Source: JABDGV01 sp964577935 (GTDB lineage Bacteria > Chlamydiota > Chlamydiia > Chlamydiales > FEN-1388). From it: a stretch of 64,000 nt of DNA. Below, one piece after another: positions 50,743 to 58,924 of this stretch (the first letter of the stretch is position 1; every line of letters starts with the position of its first letter). The stretch covers positions 124,001-188,000 of the forward strand of contig CAZOAJ010000001.1 in NCBI GenBank assembly GCA_964577935.1. The letters are read 5' to 3'. Under the pieces are notes generated by a model, which did no database searches, was not told the DNA's origin, and saw only the letters and a program-made list of their open reading frames with translations. The position numbers and the translations under genes were made by a program.

Positions 50743-52377
50743 ATGCAATTTTCAAATAGATGGGTTTTACTTGTCTTAGCTTGCTTCTTTTTGTCTAGGG
50801 TCGACCTTTCGCTTTCTGCGGCTACTGAGTCTCCGGTTGTCGCTCAAGTAAAAATCAATGAAAATAAGGAGTGCCGACCCACAGTTTTTGTGCTTTTTGG
50901 CGCTACAGGTGATTTGGCTGCTCGAAAGTTATATCCTGCTCTGCATCAACTTTATTTGGCAGGAGAGCTCCCCAAAGAATTCGCGTGTGTTGGCTTCGCA
51001 AGACGTGAAAATAGTCATGAGTCATTTAGAAAAATAGTAGAAAAGTCACTTGTTGAATTTTCGAGGACGAAGCCCGACAGCAATCAGCAAATCGCAGATC
51101 AGACGAGTGCTTTTTTAAATAAGGTCTATTACAACATCTCGGACTTTGACCAAGATATTGGCTACCAAAATCTTTCCGTTCTTCTTGATCAACTTGATAA
51201 AGAAATGGGTGTGGTACTCCATAGAATATATTATCTAGCAACACCCCCTCAATTTTTCCCAACGATTGTTGAGAGGCTTGCAAAGTATCGACTTGTCTCT
51301 AAAGAAAGTTCTGCAGAAGTAATGATCGAAAAACCATTTGGAACTGATCTAGATTCAGCGGTTGCTCTAAAGGAAAAAATACTTTCTTACATCGATCAAC
51401 AGCAAGTTCGTCAGGTAGATCATTTTCTTGGAAAAGAGGCAATTCAGAATATCTTGAACTTGCGATTTGCAAATCCCATGTTCGAGGGCATTTGGAATAA
51501 CAAATGCATTGACAATGTCCAGATTACGATAGCTGAAGATATCGGAATTGGAACTCGAGGTGTATTCTGGGAGCAGACTGGTATGCTGCGTGATATTATT
51601 CAAAATCACATGATGCAGATATTTTCGCTTGTGGCTATGGAGCCTCCTAAAGTCTTTGATGCTCAATCGATACAAAAAGAAAAAGTACGTGTTGTTCGCG
51701 CTATTCGCCCTTTTTCTTTAGAAAATCTTGATCAATCCATAGTTCGAGGTCAATATGGACCTGGTGAAGTGACAAATCCAGAAGAGATCGTTCATGCTGG
51801 CCTTAAAGGGTATCTTGAAGAGGTAAATGTTGCTAAAGATTCTTGTGCCGAGACTTATGTTGCGGCGAAATTATATGTGGATAATCCTCGATGGAAAAAT
51901 GTTCCATTTTATATTCGAGCTGGCAAGCGGCTCAAAGAGCGACGTGCAGAGATTGTGATCACCTTCAAGAAATCAATGCATGCACAAAATAGCGAGCCAA
52001 ATAGATTGACGATTCGTATTCAACCGGACCCATCTGTCTCTTTTAGAGTAAACTCAAAAGAACCTGGTTTTGGTCAAAGAAAATTGCGACAATATGACAT
52101 GTCCTTTGACTTTTCGAAAGACACGAAGAGGATGGACAAGGACGCATATGAGCATTTGTTCCGTGATGCTTTTATGGGGGAAGGAAGTAACTTTGTTCAT
52201 TTCGAGGAGCTTTTGGCTTCGTGGGAGCTCTTCTCTCCTGTTCTCAATAAGTGGAAGCAGGAAGAGAGAAAGGGGCTTTTAGTTTATCCTGCTGGATCTT
52301 GGGGTCCAAAGCCTGAGCTCTTTTTTGATGCTCAAGATCACTCTTGGTATGAAGATAAAAGAGATTTCGATCTATAA
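50743..52377 (+). CDS. zwf: Glucose-6-phosphate dehydrogenase with signal peptide
   Basis: A complete Zwf preceded by a Sec signal peptide. N-region MQFSNR, core WVLLVLACFFL, likely cleavage SLSA-AT. Coenzyme motif FVLFGATGDLAARKLYPAL (GxxGDLA), the substrate motif RQVDHFLGKEA with catalytic His and Lys, then NVQITIAEDIGIGTRG, FYIRAGKRLKERRAEIVI and WELFSPVL at the end. At 544 aa it is about 50 residues longer than cytosolic Zwf, mostly from the leader. It is likely co-transcribed with the flavoprotein upstream, forming an NADPH producer/consumer pair. A normal cytosolic zwf is not seen in this window. Confidence 0.9.
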   Translation: MQFSNRWVLLVLACFFLSRVDLSLSAATESPVVAQVKINENKECRPTVFVLFGATGDLAARKLYPALHQLYLAGELPKEFACVGFARRENSHESFRKIVEKSLVEFSRTKPDSNQQIADQTSAFLNKVYYNISDFDQDIGYQNLSVLLDQLDKEMGVVLHRIYYLATPPQFFPTIVERLAKYRLVSKESSAEVMIEKPFGTDLDSAVALKEKILSYIDQQQVRQVDHFLGKEAIQNILNLRFANPMFEGIWNNKCIDNVQITIAEDIGIGTRGVFWEQTGMLRDIIQNHMMQIFSLVAMEPPKVFDAQSIQKEKVRVVRAIRPFSLENLDQSIVRGQYGPGEVTNPEEIVHAGLKGYLEEVNVAKDSCAETYVAAKLYVDNPRWKNVPFYIRAGKRLKERRAEIVITFKKSMHAQNSEPNRLTIRIQPDPSVSFRVNSKEPGFGQRKLRQYDMSFDFSKDTKRMDKDAYEHLFRDAFMGEGSNFVHFEELLASWELFSPVLNKWKQEERKGLLVYPAGSWGPKPELFFDAQDHSWYEDKRDFDL

Positions 52378-52385
52378 AAGTTTTT

Positions 52386-52425
52386 GAGATTAAGGTGCAT
52401 CGACATTGGCTTGCGCCTTAATCTC
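52386..52425. terminator. Inverted repeat after zwf
   Basis: A 14-bp stem with one G-U pair, 52386-52399 with 52412-52425, loop of 12, just behind the zwf stop. No T-tract on either strand. The remaining gap to the dus gene (52426-52591) holds no supported gene. Confidence 0.5.
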
Positions 52426-52591
52426 AATGAGGTCATTTATTTCTGAATTGCTCTTTTCTTTAATCTTTTTTTCATCGCAACAAGTCTTTTTTAGATAGCT
52501 GTATAGCATTCACGAATAACGAAAGTTTTTTCTTGTAAGGCCCAAGGTTCTCAATCGCATGGTGCTTTGCCAATGAGGATGTTATAAATAG

Positions 52592-53620
52592 TTATCCCCA
52601 ATGTGTTGATAAAAGAGTCTTTGCGTGTTGAAGAAAATCTTCGGGATTCTGGTGTGCTGAGGTCAGTATTGCTTGACGATGTTCTAGCAGTTGAGGATTG
52701 CCTTTAAATAAAAAGCCAAGCTGTTGCTTAATTTTATTTATGCGCAGCCTGAGAGGAATATCGGCGGTCATACTTGTAAAATACGTGTCAAGGTAGGACA
52801 TTAAGTCTTCGATTTTTGGAGAGCATTCCTGGTTCGTAAAATGTGCGCGGATTTGATGGAAAATAAATGGGTTGATTAAGCTGCCCCGACCGATCATCAA
52901 TGCGTCGCATTTCGTCATGCGAAGCATATCTACTGCATGATCGACCGTGAGAATATCTCCATTTCCGACAACTGGGATTTTTAAGAGAGATTTAGCTTCA
53001 GCGATAAGATCCCATCTTGCCGGTGGGCCATAGCCATCTACCTTTGTTCGTGGGTGGAGTGTAATATAACGAACACCACTTTCTTGAACCGCCAGTAGGT
53101 TTTCCTTGAATAAGGAGATATCTTCATATCCAGAACGCATTTTTACGGTCACAGGAATTGAAACGGCGTCGACCACTGCCTTTGCGACCTGATGTAGAAC
53201 GTTTGGATCTTTTAAAAGGCTTGACCCGGCTCCACGACCTGTTACAGTATTTGAGGGGCAACCGCAATTAACGTCGATTCTTGGAGCTCCTCTCAGAACG
53301 AGTTCTTGGGCCATGGCGGCCATTAATTCGGTATCTGATCCCATAATCTGGACAGCTAGGGGAATGGGAGATAGTTCATCGGCAAAGTAAACCTTGCTTA
53401 ATGACTTGACATGAGCATTGGATGGAACTCGAAGAAAGTCCTTAACTGCTTCATCAAAGCCTCCGACTGAAGCCATGGCCTTTCGAAAGCAGACATCTCC
53501 GACTCCCTCCATGGGTGCAAGTATAAGATATGGACATCCGTTTGATTCAGGGAGGAGGCTTACATTTCTTTCAGGGATTGCTAAGATAGGCGGTGTGGAG
53601 TCAACAGAAAGATCTTTCAT
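52592..53620 (-). CDS. dus: tRNA-dihydrouridine synthase
   Basis: FMN-dependent reductase that makes dihydrouridine in tRNA D-loops. Motifs: YLILAPMEGVGDVCFRKAMA, LAVQIMGSDTELMAAMAQEL, IDVNCGCPSNTVTGRGAGSS with the active-site Cys, VKMRSGYED, YITLHPRTKVDGYGPPARWD, PVVGNGDI and MIGRGSLINPFIF. The longer frame from TTG 53698 adds an N-terminus made of five-residue LRDxx repeats from a 15-base tandem array; I prefer the ATG at 53620. The core is normal length (about 340 aa). Substrate position cannot be assigned. Confidence 0.93.
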   Translation of the reverse strand: MKDLSVDSTPPILAIPERNVSLLPESNGCPYLILAPMEGVGDVCFRKAMASVGGFDEAVKDFLRVPSNAHVKSLSKVYFADELSPIPLAVQIMGSDTELMAAMAQELVLRGAPRIDVNCGCPSNTVTGRGAGSSLLKDPNVLHQVAKAVVDAVSIPVTVKMRSGYEDISLFKENLLAVQESGVRYITLHPRTKVDGYGPPARWDLIAEAKSLLKIPVVGNGDILTVDHAVDMLRMTKCDALMIGRGSLINPFIFHQIRAHFTNQECSPKIEDLMSYLDTYFTSMTADIPLRLRINKIKQQLGFLFKGNPQLLEHRQAILTSAHQNPEDFLQHAKTLLSTHWG

Positions 53621-53655
53621 TTCTAGAATATCTATGATTAATGAAGTGTCGAAAA

Positions 53656-53715
53656 TTTCGTCACGCAAAAGGTCGTCACGTAAAGTTTTGTCACGCAAAA
53701 TTTCGTCATTAAATC
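53656..53715 (-). repeat. 15-base tandem repeat upstream of dus
   Basis: Four 15-base units: 53656-53670, 53671-53685, 53686-53700 and 53701-53715, core TCGTCACGCAAAA on the plus strand. In the dus reading frame each encodes LRDxx; it may be 5' UTR or an N-terminal extension. Unit number may vary between strains. Confidence 0.7.
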
Positions 53716-53913
53716 GGTATATCGAGAATGCGATGTATTGCTTAAACGGCTGAATTGTATCAGATACTTTCTAATCAGAAAATGCAAGAATAGGAAAGCT
53801 AGGAGATCGTTGCTTCGGGAGCAAAAAACAACTTAAAATGAAAATTCCTTTCGTCATAAACTTTTTTACTTATTCTCAGATTTCTTTGGAGTTGTGTGAG
53901 ATAATTCAGAGGT

Positions 53914-55164
53914 ATGTTGAAAGCAGAAAAAAAGATCGAAAACTCACTTGTAAATAGTGAGCCCAGGACAATAGCAATTTTGTTATGCGCAAGTGTTCTG
54001 CAGGAGCCTTTATCGTCCCTCATCCTCCTTTTGCCAATTCTTATGATCAAAGAAGTGTATGCCAACGCGATTCACATATCAGCTCTAACGGCTCTTGCAC
54101 CGGCAGTTTCCATTTTATCATTTTATTTGTGTGCTCGGTTAAATCCCAAAAGCAGCTCAAAAACAATAAAGAAAAATCTTGTCTTAGCCACATGCTTAAC
54201 AGCTCTTGTATTCTTATTGTTTCCACTGGAATCAAATCCATGGTTTTTTGTCTTTGCAAGTACATGCTATACGTTATTTTTTCGAGCTGCAAATCCTGCT
54301 CGAATGGAGCTCCTCAAAAGAAATATCTCTGCTCACAAAAGAGAGAAAGTATATTCTTGGATCTTTAAAGTTTCCTACTCGATAGGAATGCTTTTAGGTC
54401 CCGCTTTAGGGTCGATTTTAGATAGTCAGCCCTCTCTGTGGAAGTGTCTGTTTGTGTGCGCATCTCTTTGCTACCTTCTCTCTGCCTTGCTGTATCATGT
54501 ACTTCCGATAGATTTTACGATTGAAGAAGAGGCCGTGTCCAAAAGAGATTGGCATCAAGTTATACTAGATCCCTGGAAGAGGTCATACGAAATTCTTTGT
54601 AAGAATTCGATCTTTGCTCGATTTCAAATAGGGTTTTTTATAGCAGGATTTGGCTTGATGCTTGCGAAACCTGCCGGAGATTGGCTTTTGGGGAACTTAG
54701 ATATTTCATATTATTCTTTATTCTTGTGCAGAACGTTTCTTAAAGGCTTAGGTGTAATAGGTACTGCACACATATGGGTGCGCCGCTTAAATCACTCAAC
54801 CATTTTGAAATTGTCGAGCTTTGTTGCTTGGGGATTTCTTTGCTATAATCTGTTGTTGATGGGTGGTTTTATTTCAGTATCTTACATATTCCTGGCCTAC
54901 CTTGTTTATGGTGTGGCACAGTCTGGCAGTCATCTTATGTGGAATCTTTCAGGAACATTGCTATCAGGTGAGGAGCCAAGTCATCAATATTCTACGGTTA
55001 ACATTCTTGCGGTTGGAGTAAGAGGTTGTATAGCACCGGTCTTAGGGGGTATGGTATTAAGTATATTTGGAGTTATCCCAGCCTTGATTATAGGTGGGAT
55101 GATTATGTTTATAGGGGCTCAGTACCTAGCAAGATATGCCCCTGAATACTCGTATCCATCTTAG
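53914..55164 (+). CDS. Major facilitator superfamily transporter
   Basis: A 416-aa polytopic membrane protein with about 11-12 hydrophobic helices, for example LLCASVLQEPLSSLILLLPI near the start, LVLATCLTALVFLLFPL, and GGMVLSIFGVIPALIIGGMI near the end. There is no diagnostic substrate motif. A loop between helices 6 and 7 is short (about 205-230, charged). MFS exporters or nutrient importers both fit. The start ATG at 53914 has a weak ribosome binding site. The divergent dus gene lies upstream, and fosA-like gene follows after 42 bases. Confidence 0.85.
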   Translation: MLKAEKKIENSLVNSEPRTIAILLCASVLQEPLSSLILLLPILMIKEVYANAIHISALTALAPAVSILSFYLCARLNPKSSSKTIKKNLVLATCLTALVFLLFPLESNPWFFVFASTCYTLFFRAANPARMELLKRNISAHKREKVYSWIFKVSYSIGMLLGPALGSILDSQPSLWKCLFVCASLCYLLSALLYHVLPIDFTIEEEAVSKRDWHQVILDPWKRSYEILCKNSIFARFQIGFFIAGFGLMLAKPAGDWLLGNLDISYYSLFLCRTFLKGLGVIGTAHIWVRRLNHSTILKLSSFVAWGFLCYNLLLMGGFISVSYIFLAYLVYGVAQSGSHLMWNLSGTLLSGEEPSHQYSTVNILAVGVRGCIAPVLGGMVLSIFGVIPALIIGGMIMFIGAQYLARYAPEYSYPS

Positions 55165-55206
55165 ATCTATTCATGCTTCAATGCTTCAAAAGAACGTGAG
55201 TTTTCT

Positions 55207-55617
55207 ATGATACTCGGAATAAATCATATAACCTTAGCTATAAAGGATATTGAGACCTCGTTTGAGTTTTATAAAGGGGTGCTAAAATTTCGTCCTCTTT
55301 GTAAGTGGGATAAGGGGGCCTACTTTTTAGCAAACGATTTGTGGTTCTGTTTAAACGTAGATGAAAAGCGAACACCAAATCCATGCTATACACATTATGC
55401 TTTTAGCATCGCTGATGATGACTTTGATTTGATGAGCCAGCGCATTATTGATAGCGGTGCCCTGATTTTTAAGAAAAATAGTTCTCCAGGAAAATCTCTC
55501 TATTTTCTCGATCCTGATGGCCATAAATTGGAAATTCATTGCGGAAGTTGGGATGCTAGAATTGCGATCAAAAAAATGGATTTTGGCGACTGGAAAAGCG
55601 TTCAGTGGTTCACCTAG
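55207..55617 (+). CDS. fosA: FosA-like fosfomycin thiol transferase (VOC superfamily)
   Basis: A 136-aa glyoxalase/VOC protein very similar to FosA. Metal ligands are His7 (MILGINHITLAIKDIE), His63 (CYTHYAFSI) and Glu109 (FLDPDGHKLEIHCG). Thr9, Tyr/Trp in GAYFLANDLWFCL, the K-loop KKNSSPGKSLYF and Arg118 match fosfomycin-binding positions. It would conjugate fosfomycin with a thiol (glutathione in FosA). Chlamydial MurA is considered intrinsically tolerant of fosfomycin, so the need is unclear. It lies downstream of the MFS transporter on the same strand. Confidence 0.85.
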   Translation: MILGINHITLAIKDIETSFEFYKGVLKFRPLCKWDKGAYFLANDLWFCLNVDEKRTPNPCYTHYAFSIADDDFDLMSQRIIDSGALIFKKNSSPGKSLYFLDPDGHKLEIHCGSWDARIAIKKMDFGDWKSVQWFT

Positions 55618-55705
55618 CTTATTCGGTAGCTATTTGAAGAGACTGTACAAGTAAATGTTCAGCCACCTCAAGCCTTTGGTGAACATTTACATCAAACTGC
55701 GTTTA

Positions 55706-56665
55706 CTATTGCTGATTGACACGTTGAACTGTTCTTCCACAAAGGCGGTTGGATAATTCCTTACCTGTCAATACCAGGGCGGTTCCAGCAAGAAGAATGA
55801 ATCCAACAGGTTTGAGTAGGCTAATGAATCCAAAAGTCGGAACGATCAGTTTAATAAGGCCAAAAGTGAATTTAATGGGATGATCGACCATGCGCTGGCT
55901 TACATCTCCTTGAAACCCTTGGGTAAGAACACCTTTTAATCCAATGTGGTCCGTGCTAATTGCAACACGAGTTCTATGCGCTAGTCCTTCATGAGTTTCT
56001 CTGGATGTAGCAAAATCAGGATCGTTTTCAAAACGAGTCGCTATCTCCTCAGGTCGAAAACGGAAATTGATCGTTGGAACAACTAAGGCATTAAGAACTC
56101 CTGTGAAAACTCTTTGAATTTTATTGAGTGTATCCGTTCCCTTCACTGTGGCGACAGCCGATAAATAACAAAATGCTCTGGGGTATAAGCGATTAGCCAC
56201 TTGTGGCATGAGCGCGTCAACAGATTCTGTTGCTTTTGGCATGTATGCATCAACAAATTCTGATACGGTTGTGGGAGTTATCATCCTTGCCTCAGTATCT
56301 TTGAAGACATGGAAAAAGTTTTTGGAGTTGACTGCATACCTGGCATTACCGGCGCCTGCACATGCTCCATTTTCGGAGCCTCCATAGGCGGGATCTGCTC
56401 CATTCATCCGAATACTTAAATAATTATGATAGTTCGTACCATGTCTTAATGTCTCAAGTGCGAGAAGATCGGAAAGCGCCTGTGTGTAAAAACCGACAAT
56501 AGGATCAACAACCATTGAAAGAGTCCAAAATGCTTGTCCGGCGATTTTTGAAACTTTTTGAGTAATCGAGAGGTTAGGGGTTGCTTTTTGATGGGTCGAG
56601 GATTTCTCTACATGAGCGTGTTCGCCTGCACCTCTAATATTAACAGTAGAAATATCAACCTGCAT
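55706..56665 (-). CDS. Hypothetical protein with C-terminal membrane helices and HGT motif
   Basis: A 319-aa protein, no signal peptide. A hydrophobic patch near 45-70 (AFWTLSMVVDPIVGFYTQAL) precedes LRHGTNYHNYLSIRMNGADP (73-92). The HGTxxxNYxSIxxxGxxP pattern recalls ADP-ribosyltransferase/KptA-like folds, but other ART residues are not identified. Two hydrophobic helices follow near the end (FTFGLIKLIVPTFGFISLL and VGFILLAGTALVL). This combination suits a secreted effector that anchors in host or inclusion membrane. The gene is alone on the minus strand, upstream of an AT-rich spacer. Assignment stays open. Confidence 0.6.
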   Translation of the reverse strand: MQVDISTVNIRGAGEHAHVEKSSTHQKATPNLSITQKVSKIAGQAFWTLSMVVDPIVGFYTQALSDLLALETLRHGTNYHNYLSIRMNGADPAYGGSENGACAGAGNARYAVNSKNFFHVFKDTEARMITPTTVSEFVDAYMPKATESVDALMPQVANRLYPRAFCYLSAVATVKGTDTLNKIQRVFTGVLNALVVPTINFRFRPEEIATRFENDPDFATSRETHEGLAHRTRVAISTDHIGLKGVLTQGFQGDVSQRMVDHPIKFTFGLIKLIVPTFGFISLLKPVGFILLAGTALVLTGKELSNRLCGRTVQRVNQQ

Positions 56666-56828
56666 TCAGCTCTCCAAAATTATTATCACAAGATTTATAT
56701 CAATTAATTTTTTTTAATAAAAGTATATTATTTTTATAATTAATTCATTTAAGAATTAGTGTGATGTAAATTAAGTAGTGAGATTAACCATTGCTTGAGA
56801 ATATATAATGTCGTGAAAACAACATGAA

Positions 56829-57710
56829 CTAAGGACGCTGAATGGTAATTTGGCCTGCTTCGAAGTAGTATGGAAAGAAGAATGGATTCTCTTCTAACTC
56901 TTGAAGAAGAGAGATCATTTCATCGATCTCTTGCTGGGTGATGAGTTTTTCTTGTAAAAATCTATTGGATAAAGAGCGAATCCCGAGTGAGAGGATACTT
57001 TTTTGTCGAGGAGTCGATAGAACCGGTTGATAGGATGAATATGTGGCAGAAAAGCCTGCTTCTTGCAGGTATTGATAGAGCCTATTTCCTAAAGACGGAT
57101 GAGATTGTTGCAAGGCAAATTGCTTTTCAACGCCTAGCTTCCATTTATCATATCCTGGGTGTGAAAAAGGCCTACAATCGAGTGAATATATAGAGGCAAT
57201 TTCTTCCAAAACTAAAAGTCCACCTGGAGAGAGTTTATTGTAGAGCATGTGAATGATTGGTATTACCTGTTCCCAAGGCAGGTGAGAGAGGATAAACCGG
57301 CAATGTATCCGATCAAATTTGCCTGGCATATCAGCTATGCTTGCAGCATCTATTTGAAGAAACTGTAGGTTGTCAGAGCTTGCATCTTGTCGGTTTTTTT
57401 CTGCTATCAGGAGTTGTGCTTGGCTGATATCTGTAGCAAGGACGTTTCCTGTAGGGGCTGTTTGGTGTGCGATTTCCAATTCTAAAAGACCTATTCCGCA
57501 CCCAATGGTGAGGATCTGCATACCAGGATTGATCTTTAAGAGATTAAGAGACGCTTCATTATAAAGCTCGTTGAGAATAGTTAATCGCTCTTGGTCTTTT
57601 TCTCCTTGAGCTATTGCGTAAGACGCTGGAGTAGCTCTGAGGGGTTGGAATGAAATAAGAAGGCTTAGAAGGGACAGAAAATAAGATTTTAGAAAAAATT
57701 GTATATCCAT
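56829..57710 (-). CDS. SAM-dependent methyltransferase with signal peptide
   Basis: A 293-aa class I methyltransferase. The first 27 residues form a signal peptide (MDIQFFLKSYFLSLLSLLIS, then FQPLRA, cleavage near LRA-TP). SAM motif I is ILTIGCGIGLLELEIA, motif II acid ATDIS, then LQFLQIDAASIADMPGKFD, and CRFILSHLPWEQVIPII with LSPGGLLVLEE. Similarity is to small-molecule (UbiE/menG-type) methyltransferases; no substrate is evident. A methyltransferase outside the cytosol needs SAM there, which argues for export into the host. The divergent HIT gene starts 146 bases away. Confidence 0.85.
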   Translation of the reverse strand: MDIQFFLKSYFLSLLSLLISFQPLRATPASYAIAQGEKDQERLTILNELYNEASLNLLKINPGMQILTIGCGIGLLELEIAHQTAPTGNVLATDISQAQLLIAEKNRQDASSDNLQFLQIDAASIADMPGKFDRIHCRFILSHLPWEQVIPIIHMLYNKLSPGGLLVLEEIASIYSLDCRPFSHPGYDKWKLGVEKQFALQQSHPSLGNRLYQYLQEAGFSATYSSYQPVLSTPRQKSILSLGIRSLSNRFLQEKLITQQEIDEMISLLQELEENPFFFPYYFEAGQITIQRP

Positions 57711-57856
57711 AGCCGCGGGACGATATGGTGCGTACTTTTTAAAGTCAATGTCTCAGCTTTTGTAGTGCAACTCACAAGAAGAGCAATTGCGATTGTCTGT
57801 TTAACTATTGAGAAATTCCAATTAGAATTCTGCTGAAATTTTTTTATGTGAGAAGT

Positions 57857-58339
57857 ATGAAAGCCTGTATTTTCATTATTGTATTTGTTCTTTCTCTCTG
57901 CAAAGTTGAATATGCACACGCGACATCTTGCACTTTCTGCAAACCTGAAATTGTGCAAGAACTTTCAGTTTTTGAAAGCGATTACTATTGGGTTTTGGTT
58001 GATCATGAACCTCGAGTTCGAGGTCACCTCTTAGTAATCCCTAAAAGACATTCTATGAAAGCTCATGAGCTATCGAGTGAAGAGTGGAAAGATCTTTCCG
58101 TTGTTATTCCGAAGGCTGTGCAGGTTTTTTCAAATCTTCTCGACACGGACCAATATATCATTATTGAGAAAAATGGCCCCAGTGCCTTTCAGCAAGTGCC
58201 GCATGTTCATTTTCATCTCTTTCCGGTGCGCTTTCAAAAGTGGTCCGAGATCTTCGATATAATTCCAAAGCGACTTAGTCCCGAAGAATATGAGAAAGAA
58301 ATAGACATATTTCGTTCACATTTTCTCTCTGTACAATAA
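57857..58339 (+). CDS. HIT-family nucleotide hydrolase with signal peptide
   Basis: A 160-aa histidine-triad protein. Signal peptide MKACIFIIVFVLSLCKVEYA with cleavage near AHA-TS. The mature part resembles HIT hydrolases/transferases: CTFCKPEIVQ (Zn-like CxxC), ESDYYWVLVDHEPRVRGHLL, VIPKRHSMKAHEL and the catalytic HVHFHLFPV. Substrates of the family are AMP-amidates, dinucleoside polyphosphates or similar. The ATG at 57857 is chosen over GTG 57848. If exported, it would act on nucleotides in the periplasm or host. Confidence 0.87.
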   Translation: MKACIFIIVFVLSLCKVEYAHATSCTFCKPEIVQELSVFESDYYWVLVDHEPRVRGHLLVIPKRHSMKAHELSSEEWKDLSVVIPKAVQVFSNLLDTDQYIIIEKNGPSAFQQVPHVHFHLFPVRFQKWSEIFDIIPKRLSPEEYEKEIDIFRSHFLSVQ

Positions 58340-58366
58340 TTGCCTTAAGACCGCTTTTCTGAGTTC

Positions 58367-58840
58367 TTAATGAGGAAATTCATAGCTGACAAAATTTTCA
58401 GGATAATCTGGATGTTCAAAGAGAGATTTTTCAAAACCAATCTTTTCATAAAAGGATTGAGCCGATCTATTGGCAGTTTCTGTAACAAGAACTATTTTTT
58501 TTGTGCCTTGATCCCGATCTAAGATAGAGAAAACAAGCTTTTTTCCAATGCCTTGGCGTTGGTAGTCTGGCAAGATGGCCATTTCAGCAAGGTAATAACT
58601 TTGCTGTGGCCATCTTTCAAAAATGGCGAATCCTACAATCTTCTCATCATCAAACGTCACACGGATCAGCTGCTTATTTTCAATATGATTCTCAAATCTG
58701 GGCATGATTTTTTTCTGAAAATAATCGGAAAGTTGCTTTCTGTCAGACCTGCCTTGAGGTAGGAAGGCTGACATGAATATATCGTAAATTTGACAAGTCT
58801 GAAAGGAAGTAGGTGATGAAATCCAAGCAGATAAGAGCAT
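58367..58840 (-). CDS. GNAT-family N-acetyltransferase
   Basis: A 157-aa GNAT. Acetyl-CoA motif A: YYLAEMAILPDYQRQGIGKK, with VLVTETANRSAQSFYEKIGF at the C-terminal half. The ATG at 58840 has GGAG 5 bases upstream; a second ATG at 58843 is adjacent. The open frame extends upstream without a stop to the stop of the preceding gene, and the translated upstream stretch is hydrophobic (FLPCLFFFSSTLSGVMMLLS), but lacks a normal start codon. Substrate unknown. Confidence 0.8.
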   Translation of the reverse strand: MLLSAWISSPTSFQTCQIYDIFMSAFLPQGRSDRKQLSDYFQKKIMPRFENHIENKQLIRVTFDDEKIVGFAIFERWPQQSYYLAEMAILPDYQRQGIGKKLVFSILDRDQGTKKIVLVTETANRSAQSFYEKIGFEKSLFEHPDYPENFVSYEFPH

Positions 58841-58924
58841 CATGACTCCGCTTAGGGTAGATGAAAAGAAAAAGAGGCATGGTAAAAACTGCCTGATCCT
58901 TTGCTGGATCGAGTAAATGAAAGG

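Noticed and set aside
53620..53698. Dus starting at TTG 53698
   Set aside because: The extension is largely the 15-base repeat array and is not part of the Dus fold; ATG 53620 is preferred but the matter is not closed.
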